From Holothuria scabra (taxonomy: Eukaryota; Echinodermata; Holothuroidea; Aspidochirotida; Holothuriidae), in the NCBI GenBank assembly GCA_037179385.1, contig CM074195.1:32320222-32384221 (forward strand): 64,000 nt of DNA, given 5' to 3'. Position 1 is the stretch's first letter; each line of letters starts with the position of its first letter. Under the pieces are notes generated by a model. The model had not been told where the DNA came from and searched no databases. It was given only the letters and a program-made list of their open reading frames with translations. Position numbers and translations under genes: made by a program. Shown here in pieces: positions 1 to 11,005 of this stretch.

Positions 1-237
1 TAAACACAATGCATATTTGACTATGCACTTGGGAACCAGCGGGCATGGATCAAAGGGGTGGAGGGGGGCTTTTCTGGCCTCAACCCTCCCTTTTTGGCCA
101 CATCAACACTAAAACCTATAAAGAAATTAGCAGTGCAACTCTCTCATGCCCCTGCTTTCTCTTAGGTCAGCCCCCTTTTTAGAATGTCTGGATCTGCAGC
201 TGATCAGAGCATGTCTTCTGCTGCAGTTTCATGTTAT

Positions 238-530
238 GATGTTCTCACCCCAGACAATTCCAATTTTTCTAAACCATCTTACTTAGGCCCCTCCCACAAC
301 TGTCTAAAACTCATCCTCATCCCCACACATTCTTACTTTATTTCTTCTGGGTGATCAATGCATAATCAGAACACTCTCAGTACAGTACTACACAGTCATG
401 CTGTGTAATATACGAGATATAGTACTCTGCATTTTTGGAATTTGCTGTCAATCAAATAGCTGTACCAATTGAGAATTTCTGAAGACTACTACAAGCCTTG
501 GAAATTTTGGGTGAGAATGGACTGCCTTTA
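238..530 (+). mobile_element. Family A MITE, diverged copy
   Basis: Family A is a roughly 300-bp non-autonomous element with ends TTAAAGGCCCARTTCTCTCA and, inverted, TTAAAGGGCCAAACCTCTCA. Conserved internal blocks are CCCCTCCCACAATTGTCT, TCCAGACACAATCTCAGTTT, CATGCTGTGTAATATAAG and TGTCAATCAAAGAGCTG followed by CCAATTGAGAAT. This copy keeps the blocks in order but the outer TTAA sites have decayed (it begins near GTTCTCACCCC and ends ACTGCCTTTA). There is no coding capacity. The boundaries are approximate because the ends are mutated. Confidence 0.8.
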
Positions 531-1975
531 CATTCTGTGGCATACCAATCACACAATACCACACCTGCCTATTCAAACTTTTTGACATAAAGCTGTCTAT
601 ACAGGAATCATCCATTACGCACCGTTACACATGTCTGCCTTTACATGAAAGGTCTCTTTTCTTTTTAACGATCCCATAAAGACTGATCCCTGAACAACCT
701 TTTTCTAAAACCATTTGTTTCTGACGATTAAGTAAACCAATGGCTGAGCAACTGAATCGAATGCTAGGGATGAGCACTGTGTAGGTTGACAACCTTTGCA
801 TGAATAAAATAGGCAAAAGGCATTTGTTCGCTGTAGAAGTGAAAGAAATATCTCACCTCGGAATAACACCTTTAGCCAAAATCTTATTGTCCTTTTTTCA
901 ATTGCGGTTTGTGGCAAAGGATCTTCTTCTCAGTCAGCTATTCTAATATCAAAGAAAGTTCTAGCCATAAAAATCTGCACTTTCTCTTGGTGTTTGTTTT
1001 ATTACTGCCAGAGTTATTTTCCTTGCATTTGTATTAAATGACCCAAAAGACTCACGGTGTGTTCAGGCTTTCGGTACTGTGAAGCAATGCAATTTGCTTA
1101 CTCATTGCTGAACTACATGGCTAGCCACACACTTCATCTTCTTTAATCAGTAATCATACAGTTTGAAAGGCTGACAAAAAGAATGGGCCTTTTAAACATG
1201 CATTCTGAGGGGAGATTTCTCCAGTCTCATATGCAAACCCCCACACTACTCTCAATCCCCATCGGCCTCTTTTGTTAAAAGAATTTTTAAGCCTTCCAAG
1301 CAGGTAGAGTACTTACATTTACAATCTATCCCAGGCAGGCAGGCATGCCTACACGTATATTCTAACACCTGCCTGCAAGGCTGGGACTAGGTTATCTTTC
1401 AATGGCAAAGACCATGCACTTCTATGGCACAGCCATGCAGGTCAAGTAACATGAGACTCCTGTTTAACAGCCTATGTAAACTTAACTCCAAAATAAAAAA
1501 TTTGACCAATCTAAAAAATTGCAGTATGTTTTCAATTTTAAGGTATAGGGCGCTATACATCATGTAAGCCAGCCTAAAAATTGAAGTGAATAGTCACCTA
1601 CTAATCCTGTTCACATCAGGCTATTCAGCTTATTCATCTCTCTTCAGTGGTCTATTATCTCAGTTTCAGGTAGCCTAGCTGACATGAAGTATATCTCCCA
1701 ATTTTAGACTAAATGGGAACATTTCAAGCTTATTTCAAGTTAACCTGTATTTAACAAAACTGTAATCTTTCAACCTCTGGAATATGCCTTGGCGCCAGTC
1801 GCACAACTTTTCAATTTCCCCTTCAAAAATCTACTCTTACATGAATGTAAGTCGCTGACTGCCATCCATTGACCCATACCATGTTGCAATTAACCAGTAC
1901 TTCCCCTTATCTCTCCAAAACTTTGACAAGATACAGTATGTTCCTCCTTTTGTAAACATTCATTGCAATATGATT

Positions 1976-1999
1976 CATGATAGAAGTACTTCTATCATG
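1976..1999. repeat. Perfect 24-bp palindrome
   Basis: The 12-base arm CATGATAGAAGT is followed at once by its exact reverse complement ACTTCTATCATG, with no loop. No larger element surrounds it. It could be a dyad protein-binding site or the remnant of a fold-back insertion; nothing in the sequence decides between these. Confidence 0.9.
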
Positions 2000-3055
2000 C
2001 CTATCACCAAAACACTATGCCATTTCTAATGCGACAATCCATCAGATCTACTCCAGAGGAAACTTTAAAGGATATGTAGCCTACATATAAGACTGGGTCT
2101 CACGTACCCTGTGACACTCTGTGTTACCTCATGTTAATACAATTACACAAAACCGCAGGATTAAGTGTGGATTACAATGGATGTAGGAGGAGAGAGACAA
2201 AGAAGATAAATCCTTTCTTCCCAACAATTTACTCCTGATGTCCCAGATTACCCTGTTCCCAAGCCCCAGGCAAAGACTGCAGGGCCAGTTATGAAACGAA
2301 AGGGAGCTGGTACAGCTAGAATTTTGTTCTTTGGGGACCTAGTCGAACAAAGGAGCATGGGAGGGAGAGGGGGTAGGTCCCTCCATCCCCCATGGGTACA
2401 AGGCTAATCATTGATGAGGCATCCATAATAAGGTGCTCTGCTAATACAGTCCATGACCAGACTATTTGGGAACGTTCAACACATCACTAGTATTTAAAGC
2501 CTACGGTATTCCAATCATGCAGTACCACTTACTTGTGACATTACACTGGTAAGTAGAAATGCAATGCATGCATTTTAATAAAACTTTCAGACAATTATTC
2601 ACATTTTGTGTGTAGAGCCTGAGAAGGAAATGGGGTAAGGGACAAAATCCAACATATAGGGACAAATCCTACACATTTGTAGTTCCAATATTATTGCTAA
2701 AATGACGGTACCAGCCCTTTAAAGGTTTCCATCCTCCTCCTGATAGGAAATTACCCTGAACCCTTCTTGTGCCAACAAGCAATAAAATCCTGTCATCATA
2801 TCAATCTACACTGACTCCTCAAGATAAAATTTGACTGGTTCAAATGGTCTCATGTTTCTTGGGTTTCCCCCCTGGGAGTGATATGTTTCTCCGCAGCTCT
2901 CTTTATATGTGGTCTGTTCTTATTACTACCATGGGGGCATTGGGACCAAACCCATGACATTCAAAAGCTCTTATTTCACCAAAAAAATCAATGGCCTACT
3001 TTGACAAGATGATCCTCCCCTCTTGAACATGAATTTTGCAATCTTACAGGTGTAC

Positions 3056-3101
3056 TAGTTTAACCAGGGAGTTGCCAGCGAACAACTCCCTGGTTTAACC
3101 A
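3056..3101. repeat. Hairpin, 13-bp perfect core
   Basis: AACCAGGGAGTTG is followed after an 8-base spacer by CAACTCCCTGGTT. Pairing continues imperfectly outward through TTTAA. It is isolated from the repeat families seen elsewhere. Confidence 0.8.
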
Positions 3102-3311
3102 ATGGGACATACTTCAAGAAAAAAAAAGGTAGAAATTGTTGGGATTGGACTTTTCTTTTTCTTTCTCAAGATGATGAAGAATGAGTGAGGTGGAGAGCAA
3201 ATGCAATTCTTCAAACTGTGCAGGTTTTGTTTTTGGAGTGTCATGTTGTCTCAACAATCTCAAATCAGCAGGAAACTACAACTTCAGGGAACATATTTAA
3301 GTCAAGTTCGT

Positions 3312-3379
3312 AAAGTTTACACAAACAGCCCCCAGTCCCTTGAGAGAGAGTTGGCAAAGTTTACACAAACAGCCCCCAG
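3312..3379 (+). repeat. 24-bp direct repeat, two copies
   Basis: A 24-base word that begins AAAGTTTACACAAACAGCC and ends CCCAG occurs at 3312-3335 and again, identically, at 3356-3379. The copies are 44 bp apart start to start. The intervening 20 bases are not repeated. This is a recent local duplication with no recognisable function. Confidence 0.9.
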
Positions 3380-4064
3380 GGGCTTTGTAGCAGTACAGTT
3401 TGGGCTTTCTCAGGTCCAATCCTCTAAAGAGCAAGATTAGAGTAATGCTTTTTTAAAAACTAATTCGACTAAGTCATTTCTAACAAGGAAAAAATTTACA
3501 ATTTTAAGGGAAAAGTCAGTCACCCCAATATAAATTATTCATGAATGTCCTTCTTTTAATACAAGGACAATATCTTCCACTTAATTGTTTCATTATAGAC
3601 AATGACTCTTTTGTTTACCTTTTGTTAATAAATGAACTTTATGAATGTTCAAAAGCATTTTCTGTCTATGGTTACTTGCAAGGCATAGGAGAAGGTTGGA
3701 AGATTTTGCTGACTTTTAAAATTTCTTTGGGGCAAGCATAAAAAGGTACACAAACACAGTGAAAATTTCCATAAATTTGTTGGACAGCTGCTCATCGGTA
3801 TTCATTCACACACGTCCACTATAATGAATATTAATGAATTTGCAGTAATAAAGCAATTAGCTACAAGACATTTTCCCTGTAAGAGCCCCAAAATATAGAA
3901 TGACAGCTGGGAACAATCCTATTTGCCCACAGTATTGAATTTGATAGCAAATATTCCAAACAGGGGCTATTCTCACTACCTGGTCAAAAAAACATAGTGA
4001 ATGCTTGCGTAAAACAACTCATGGCAATTGAGGAAAAAGCAAATTTGCCCTTGTAACAGAGTCT

Positions 4065-4270
4065 CAGGCCTTGTGTTTTAGATTTTCCAGGTGTGCTACA
4101 AATCGCAGGAAAGTAAGGAGTGTGGTATGTGTGCTGTTGTATTAAACTTTAATAGATTTACATGCGCTTCCATCTAATTTAGGTGTGCAAGAAATCACAC
4201 TCCTCACAATGATTTGAGGAGAGTGATGGTGATGCGATCGCACTTGCACACCTAAAAATTCATGGCCATG
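4065..4270 (+). mobile_element. Family C fold-back MITE
   Basis: Family C is about 200 bp. One end reads CAGGCCTTGAGTTTTAGATT followed by TTCCAGGTGTGCTACAAATC; the other, inverted, reads roughly CAKGGCCWTGAATTTTTAGG followed by TGTGCRAGNGCGATCGCA. Inner segments such as AGGAGTGTG and CACACTCCT also pair, so the whole element can fold into a long imperfect hairpin. Other copies lie at 6534, 15960 and 28443. There is no open frame. I saw no convincing target-site duplication for this copy. Confidence 0.8.
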
Positions 4271-5534
4271 AGCATTGTGTTTGATGTATGTCCATGGGAT
4301 ATTGAGAGGGATTATCCTAGGTTAGCTCTATCTAGACAAGTCTGTTCTACTGTTTCAGTAAGAGACAGGTACTTTTTTTCTTTCAAGAGCCTGTATATTC
4401 AGCCGGGTAACCAAGGTAACCGAGTCATGAGTATTGTAACATGTACAATCTTGTCAGGTTCTGGTCAGTGACTGAAACTGGTCAGAGATAGAGAACCTTG
4501 ATGTTGATTGGCATTGATATCCAATTAACAGTAAATTATTACTCATGAGGTAAGACTCATTAAAATACACATTTCCTGACAGCATTATAATTGGACATGT
4601 AGGAGGAGAAGCGCTATCTTGGCTTGAAGGATTTTTTAATCTAGAAGAACAGAAAAATTTTTTTGTCAGAAGTTATTTCTTACAGATGATTGATGAGTTA
4701 AAATAAATGTCATTCACATCACTTCAGCATAGACAGGCATTTTAAACTCTTTCCTGAGTGCACGGCCAAACTGGATGTTATCAGATTTATTGAGCTGATT
4801 TAGTTGCTAGGGTCTGGACAATCTGGTCAAAACATTTTAGCCTAGGCCAGACTTGGCATCCAGGGTAGATCCATACAAACGCTATTTTAGTATCTTTGTG
4901 ATCCCAAGACTGCAATTTCTCAGGTCATAGCCTACCATAAAGGACAGTTATTGGAAAATAAATATGGGGAGAATATGCCATATCCAATACCTTTCTTTAT
5001 TTCTGCACTTATGAAGTGAAATTTAGTAATTTGTGACTGGATAAAAAGTGAAGCTGTTAATTGAATTATAAATCAGTGTTAAAAACTCTATAAAAGACCA
5101 GGGGTAGAACTGGAAACTTCTGTCGATATGTCATAAAACTTACTTAAAAAAAGCTTTAATACACATAGTTATCTATTATGTAGCAACCCCCCTCCCCCAG
5201 ATTTTCCTTTGTATTTTCCTTCAAGGAAGTCCCTTGCTGAAGATTGGTTTTTCTATGATATGAGAGAGTGGGACTATATCATGAGTGGCAATCCTTGGGG
5301 TTGCAGAACATGTATGCTTGGTATCTGAGACACTGCCATTTGAAACTGATTTTTCCCACAGGCATTTCTTTGAAAATGAGATAATTCCCCCTCCCCTCAG
5401 TCCCCTAATACTGACAAAAAAATCAAGCGATAGTATAGAGAAGCCAGTACTATAATGTTTAAATGTTGATACTCAACCATGAGTTGGAGATATTAAGCAA
5501 CAGAATGCATGATAATATAAGCAGTACCTAAACA

Positions 5535-5982
5535 TTAAAGAACATAATGGACCAATCCCCTCACCCTAAACTACAATTTTTGTAGGGGTTAACCAAAATT
5601 TTCAATTGGCTCAGCTCTTTGATTGACAGCTAGTTCAAACAATGCAAAGTACCATAGCTCATATTACACAGCCTATTTACTGTACTGAGAATGTTTTGAT
5701 TACACATTGGGGTCTTGTATACTCACCCTGAAGCACTAAAATGAGAATAATTGTGTCTGGATAAGGACAAATTTTAAACAGTTTTGGGAGGGGCTTAAGT
5801 AAGTAGGTTCATGCCGCTAGAATTCAATAGGGTCGTTTAGCCAAACTTCCCCGGGAAAAGGCCATTTTCTCGGGTGAAATATATAGATGTCTTATGTCGC
5901 CTGATGGCTAAAACCTCCTATTGAATTCTAGCCTCATGTAGGGCATTTATAACTGTTTGAGGTGAGAGGATCAGGCCTTTAA
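5535..5982 (-). mobile_element. Family A MITE interrupted by a 120-bp element
   Basis: Reverse-oriented family A copy, with TTAA at both ends (5535-5538 and 5979-5982). The family blocks are present in inverted order (CCAATTGAGAAT block first, CACAATTGTCT block later). A 120-bp palindromic element splits the copy near its right end (next entry), so this A copy was already here when that element inserted. Confidence 0.85.
5814..5933. mobile_element. 120-bp palindromic MITE nested in family A
   Basis: The inverted ends GCTAGAATTCAATAGG match exactly, and similarity continues inward through TTTAGCCA. The direct repeat TCATG flanks both sides (5809-5813 and 5934-5938). Removing the insert and one TCATG restores a continuous family A sequence. 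The superfamily is not identifiable from so short an element. Confidence 0.85.
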
Positions 5983-6419
5983 ACTGCATCACTTGTTCCT
6001 CTTATACTAATTGCACCAAAGCCCTCCTCAGGCTCAGCTGAAGGGACTGAATTCTGTCTCAGTCAATGACCTTTTGAGGAAGAAGCTCCTGCAGCTTTTG
6101 AAACTAATGAAATATTTCCTCTGTTTAGTAAGGGTAAATGTCTCTTCTTAAATCTATCCCAGCAGGAATATGCTAAGGCAAAAATACAAAGCAAATGAAC
6201 CGCACTGACCTTGGTCAGCAATAGGATGTATGGACAGGGAGCTGCTACTCTAAATCTGGTGTGGATGAAAAAGGACCAATGCCTTCTACCCGTCTATTCT
6301 ATCCACTTCCTCCTATGCAAAATTTAATTTCCCCTTAATTTGGCTTAAAAATATCTAACTTCATGATGTCTTACAAGTACAAAATTGTCAAACTAAAGTT
6401 TCCCTGCTGTTGTTAAAGG

Positions 6420-6890
6420 TTAAAGGTCAAGATCAGTCCTCCCCCCCCCCCCCCAACTTACTTTGAAGCAACAGCTAAATGCCACAATTTTCTTCTCATT
6501 TTTCTTCAAAGTATCTATCCTCATATTTTTAGAACACCTTGAAATCTGAGGCATGCGAGAGCAATTGCACACCATCACTCACCTCAAATCACATGTGAGG
6601 AGTGCGATTTTTTGTATACCTAGAACTCAGATAAATCTATGAAAGTTTAATAAAACAGTAGACCTACCACGCTCCTTAATTTCCTGAGGAGTGTGATATG
6701 TAGCACACCTGGAAAATCTAAAACTCAAAGCCTGTTTTAGACTTCAATATTGACTATTCAGGGTAAACCGAGCAGTACAATTTCTAATTTGAAAGGAAAT
6801 AATGTTGTCATGTGACTCTACAAAGCCAATCAAGAAAAAGGACAGTCCTCTGCGCTACTTTAGGTTGGGGTTACTGATCTTGCCCTTTAA
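6420..6890 (+). mobile_element. Family B MITE interrupted by family C
   Basis: Family B is about 260 bp with ends TTAAAGGGCAAGAGCAGTCA followed by CCCCAAACTTATTTTGAAGC. The inverted right end reads TTAAAGGGCAAGAGCAGTCA followed by CCCCAACTTGAAGTAGT. A conserved interior reads CACATGACTCTCAACAGCC then AATCATGAAACAGGACAGTC. In this copy TTAA lies at 6420 and 6887, the CCCC of the left end has expanded to 14 C, and a 201-bp family C element sits in the middle. Confidence 0.85.
6534..6734 (-). mobile_element. Family C MITE nested in family B
   Basis: This inverted family C copy is flanked by the 7-bp direct repeat TTTTAGA (6527-6533 and 6735-6741). The repeat falls inside family B, whose sequence resumes afterwards. 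The duplication supports DNA-transposon insertion. The element ends CAGGCTTTGAGTTTTAG on one side and ACACCTTGAAATCTGAGG on the other, so its termini are imperfectly matched. Confidence 0.85.
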
Positions 6891-6977
6891 CCTGGTCAAC
6901 ATGATGGGGCCATGAACCTATAGGAAGAGTTAGTGTGATGGAGGGGACGAGTGATTTGAATTTTGAAGATATAGCTA

Positions 6978-7070
6978 GCCAGTTAGATGGAGTTTTACAG
7001 CCCAGTTTCCAACCAAATGGTTCAAGTCCAGCCGGCCACAGCCTTTTTTTCCAGTTGTGGCCCACTGGTT
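6978..7070 (-). mobile_element. SINE tail fragment
   Basis: It matches the 3' part of the tRNA-derived SINE at 36495, in reverse: TTAGATGGAGTTTTACAGCC, then CAGTTTCCAACCAAATGG, then CCAGTTGTGGCCCACTGG. The tRNA-like head is missing, as expected for a 5'-truncated retroposon. Short frames here are SINE sequence, not genes. Confidence 0.8.
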
Positions 7071-9242
7071 TTGAAAGTCACAGTTTTGAACACGGTGTAG
7101 TCAGAACAACACAAGAATGACTTCAGATGTAACTCACATTTACAGCCCAACAGCAAATTTATTGTTAGTCTTTACAATTTCAACTGTTTGGTAACTCATG
7201 AATGATCTGATACGAATCTCCTTGAAAAAAAGGGTTCTTAGTCTATCTGGAAGTTGAAATATAACCCTTAGATGATATCATACCTGAAGATTATAAAAAC
7301 ATGTCTCTGCGGAGGGAGGTTATCACATGCTAACAAAAATAAAGCTGGCAAGACACTTGCAATGATTTGTAGCAGGGGGTAATCTGCTGAAGGGGTAATG
7401 CTGCGAGGCAAACATCATAAAAGAACCCTTTTATCAATCAAGTGGATAATTGTGAGGTGAACAAGGGAAATCCCTCTTAAATACTCAAAAACATTTTTAT
7501 TTTGAAGCCATTGTGACAAATATCTGCAAGGATAATAAAAGGAATTAATGGACCTGGAGACAGATACCATCATACCACAGGGGAAAACAAATCAGTGACT
7601 ATATTATAAGAACGGATCTTTATTGGAATTTATTTTTCGGTTTTAAATTGTGGAAGGACGGAACTTAGAAGAGGACTTTGAGATTGGTTGGCAAGACTAT
7701 CACATTGCTAAGACAACAAATAGAGAAAGTGCACCAAGGGCCAAACTGTCAAAATTAAGTCTGGAAAAAAGGAAGGGGTGTGAATTCAATCACATTAAAC
7801 CTAAATACCTGTCAGGTAAACAAACTGTTGACATAAATACCCATTCTCAATCTTGACAAAGGGGTGGAGGGTTCTTGAATTGATACAATATCTAAGGCAT
7901 TTTAAAAGCCTGCTTTATTTGACACTATCACCTTCCAGCCATGTATTATTTTAAGTCAACTTCTTTCAATTTAAAAGTTTAAAAGTTGACAATTTCCATA
8001 TAAAAACAGCAAAAGCTCAGGGTTATCCATGCAATTTCTTAAGCAGCCTTAAAGAGATTTTAAGAGACCTAAAATAATCATTTCTAAATGGTAGCCCTGA
8101 TTTCTGTCACGGTACTAAAATATTTTGAAGGTCATGGCTCTTCAAAAAGATTGCTTGATAACACCCCACAGCAGTAATTAAAAACATTTTACTGAAAATT
8201 TGCTTATAGCGTAAAAACATATGTAGCAAACCATTTGCAAATTGCTTATTTTGGGGATTCAAATCACTTTAGAATTCAATGACCAAGTGAAATATCAACT
8301 CCTAGCCACTTCCTGCCCAGCGGAATAATACTTGATTCAAAACACCTCTGAATTTTTTTGTTCTGTAAAATTTCAAAGTAGACTTGAAGATGTCTTCACA
8401 AGAAGGGGAAAAGTGAAGGTATGTGTCCTAACTAGGAGGGCACCCTCCTGCACTGTGCTATCAACCTGTCATATAGCTGAGTGAATTGCATGGAAGTGAG
8501 GGGAACACAAGATGTAGAGTTTAATTCAAAACAGACTTGAAAAGTTCTCATTCTTTATATTAATCCAACTAGTGACAAGAGCCAACATTAAGGATTGTCA
8601 TTTGAAGAATCATTAAATGACTGCATAAGGCCGCACTTCATACAATGCACTGCCAGTGTCACTGGAACATGGTATCATGCTAAAGCAATCTAGGTCCCCC
8701 CTCTGCCCCCCCCCTCCCCAGTGGACTAGGGATTATAGAATATACCCACAATATTCCCCGCTTGAGGTAAGAGCTAGCTTACTAAAGGAGAGAATCTGAA
8801 AATATTTGCACTGTATTTGAAGTTTACGATATGATCTAAATGACACTGTATAACAAATTTTGTTTGTGTTTTGCTCACTAACTAAAAATAGGCCCATATG
8901 TGAACTTGTTTTTTCACATAACCTGACTCTATTGTTTTTCCTTGGGCAAAGTTATTTTAAGGTCACACATGCAGTGGTAGGGTGCCAGTGTACAACTGAA
9001 TCATCCCTACAACTAACTGCAGGGCAAAGTACACACATCTAGGCATAGCCTTTATGTTTATTTACAACTTTCAAGAAGGGTGTAAAATATCTTGGCACTT
9101 GTAGTAAACTTGAGCTCTCCATCTGACCTTTCCAAAAAACTGAATTCTAATTCTAATCTGACAAATCATATAAAATCTTCTTGGGAAGAAAATGTTTCGT
9201 TGATACAAATTACTTGCATGCTTGTAATACTGTTGCTCAAGT
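7071..9242. other. No gene recognised
   Basis: No family member or homology-supported exon was seen. A C-rich run followed by AG at 8701-8721, a 45-bp open segment and a GTAAGA donor-like site (8722-8766) resemble a micro-exon on the plus strand. It is too short to support. Confidence 0.4.
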
Positions 9243-9392
9243 AAGGTTAGGTTACACAGAGTTTTACAGCCCAGTTTTCAAACAGTTGGTTCAAGTCGAG
9301 CTGGCAACGGCCACAGGCTTTTTTCCAGTTGTGGCTCACTGGCTTGTTTTACCTACTCCATTGCTTATGCTAAGTACCATGCAAAATGGCAT
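9243..9392 (-). mobile_element. SINE tail, reverse orientation
   Basis: The SINE tail is nearly complete: TTAGGTTACACAGAGTTTTA at one end, CCAGTTGTGGCTCACTGGC in the middle, and TACTCCATTGCTTATGCTAA at the other. In SINE orientation the tail terminates in CTAACC-type repeats. Element G lies about 180 bp away on the side where the tRNA head would be, the same relation seen at 50.0 and 61.9 kb. Confidence 0.8.
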
Positions 9393-9569
9393 TAAGTTCC
9401 GTGTTTTAATTCTTCAGTATGATCCAGGTCCAGGGCTAGTTGCTCTGATCAAGTAAGAGGCCTTATCACATTGCAAATGGGGTGTAACACTTGTACCGTA
9501 AGTAGGCTGAGATTTCTAGGCTGCAATTCCATCTGACTTATCTTAAATACAATGTCCTACCCCCTACAG

Positions 9570-9790
9570 AGGGGGATATCCCCATGTTCCAAAATCTCTA
9601 TGTTCTGACAATAATGTACTTTGTTACTGACAAAGTATAGTTTAATGACGACAATAATGTACTCTGACGCCGACAATAATTTACTTTGGGGCTGATGAAA
9701 ATGTACTCTGGCAGACTGGCAAGGACAAAGTGTACTTTGGCACCGTTCTGGTGGATCATAGAGATGTTGGAACACAGAGATGTAACCCCT
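9570..9790. mobile_element. Element G, minisatellite-cored repeat (copy 1)
   Basis: The outer parts are inverted arrays of a roughly 17-base unit: CCATGTTCCAAAATCTCTAT on the left, and on the right GAGATGTTGGAACACAGAGA, followed by TGTAACCCC. The core holds degenerate repeats, here mostly seen as GACAATAATGTACTTTG and related words, the reverse complement of the units in the 50-kb copy. Frames through it translate to short repeated peptides and are not genes. No transposase is encoded. Confidence 0.75.
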
Positions 9791-10365
9791 ACAGACAGTA
9801 CAGATGCAAGGCAACACAAGCAAACTGTTTCAGACACAAAAGCACAGGAAGGACACTCCCTCCCCCTCGCCATTAACAGGTCTTGAGAATTTTCCTGGTG
9901 TATCCTCAGTTGTAGCATTTTATTTTATAATGGTGGTTGTGTGACATGAAAAATGGCGAAATTGAGTAAGCTATTCAATGCAAAAAGCATCAAAAACTAA
10001 GAAAATAGTTGCAATTCCAATCAAAATCTGTCAAAAATTGACCATTTTACAGGACAATTCGTAAATATGAGCTTAATATGCAAACCTTAATTGTGATGTC
10101 ATGAGAGGGACATACCATATATGGGTAATGTTAACCTTTGTACTTTACAATCTTTGTTCCAAGAACAGTTGTTACATAAGTTTGTTCTGAAAGGTTCGTT
10201 TTGGAAGTTTAAATTGTTTCCTTGAAAACCATCAGTATCAATCACAAAACCATAAAATATATGATGAGTAATTATGAGAAAACAAAGGGCTAACAAAAGA
10301 AGTGTCCACAATAGCAGTCTTTCAGCCTCAAAAATGTACACTAAATGATGGCATGAGAAATGCTT

Positions 10366-10373
10366 TAACTTAC
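10366..10373 (-). other. Splice donor of the EGF exon
   Basis: On the minus strand the exon ends CAATATG and the intron begins GTAAGTTAAA, a near-consensus donor. The break after the first base of a codon gives phase 1. Confidence 0.8.
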
Positions 10374-10478
10374 CATATTGGCATCGAGGTCCCTGAAATC
10401 CTGGCGGGCACCTGCACATTTGTGAGTAGCCCCCATTGCATGACCCACCGTTAAAACATACACCCACACTGCAGGTAG
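10374..10478 (-). CDS. Internal exon encoding one EGF-like domain
   Basis: This is the only coding segment here supported by homology. The minus-strand exon follows a pyrimidine-rich acceptor ending TTTTACAG and is followed by the donor GTAAGTT. It is 105 bp, and both flanking introns are phase 1, the usual arrangement for shuffled EGF exons. The reading is T-C-SVGV-C-FNGGS-C-NGGYSQM-C-R-C-PPGFQGPR-C-QY. The spacing C-x4-C-x5-C-x7-C-x1-C-x8-C is the canonical EGF pattern, with GFxGxxC near the end. The Asp/Asn-x-Asp/Asn-Glu calcium-binding signature is absent, so this is probably a non-calcium EGF. Such domains form disulphide-bonded modules in secreted or membrane proteins. The parent gene cannot be named from one domain. 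The exon is clearly more GC-rich than its surroundings. A frame starting at the in-frame GTG (10467) and running on into the intron is not the true start or end. Confidence 0.88.
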
Positions 10479-10486
10479 CTGTAAAA
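10479..10486 (-). other. Splice acceptor of the EGF exon
   Basis: On the minus strand the sequence reads TTATTTTCTTTTACAG and then the exon. This is a good polypyrimidine tract plus CAG/AG acceptor. The intron phase deduced here (one base in the preceding exon) matches the donor phase. Confidence 0.8.
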
Positions 10487-10629
10487 GAAAATAAGAGATA
10501 CTGATTGATAAAATCTTACATGACATTCACAATTAATTTAATGACAGATTTGGAGAGAGATGGAAAATGTTGAGATGTTGAGAGTATATACCACTGAGTG
10601 ATTGAAGAATAGGGTATGCTCTATAGTCC

Positions 10630-11000
10630 CAGGGCTCGATTTTCATGGTTGTCCGATTGTCCGGGACAACTAAAATTTCACATGGGCAACCAAAAGTTAA
10701 AGATTGGTTGTCCAATGGACAACCATTTTTCCCTTAGATTGGAAAAGTATAAGTCTGACTGATAAACTCTTTCAACTTTTTTCATCATACCATGTGTTTC
10801 AGACTTGAAGTGTTTCTGTCTCTCAAACATCCCAGCTTTGTATTATTCAAGACCAATAATACATGCATGAATGAACAAAATTACTGTTTTGTAATGGTTT
10901 GCAAAATGTTTCGGACAACCAAATTTCATTGTGGACAACCAAAACTATTGAAAAAGTTGCCCGAAGGACAACCAGAATTTTTTCCGAAAATCAAGGCTTG
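10630..11000. mobile_element. 371-bp TIR element with iterated GGTTGTCC motif
   Basis: The ends are CAGGGCTCGATTTTC and, inverted, CAAGCCTTGATTTTC, with the 5-bp direct repeat AGTCC outside (10625-10629 and 11001-11005). Inside, GGTTGTCC or its complement GGACAACC, with close variants, occurs about nine times, clustered toward both ends in opposite orientations. Iterated subterminal motifs are known transposase-binding sites in some DNA transposons, hAT elements for example. That role is an inference here. No coding frame belongs to it. Confidence 0.8.
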
Positions 11001-11005
11001 AGTCC

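Larger units (their letters stand above)
531..4064. other. No gene recognised; small repeats only
   Basis: I see no exon or known element here apart from the palindrome at 1976, the hairpin at 3056 and the direct repeat at 3312, which are listed separately. A segment near 2088-2150 (GTCTCACGTACCCT, then GTGTTACCTCA) resembles one near 36352-36420 and is probably an old dispersed repeat. Confidence 0.5.

Noticed and set aside
8722..8766. 45-bp plus-strand micro-exon after a C-rich tract
   Set aside because: A chance AG after a low-complexity C run can mimic an acceptor. Fifteen codons are too few to test, and the strand is opposite to the EGF exon.
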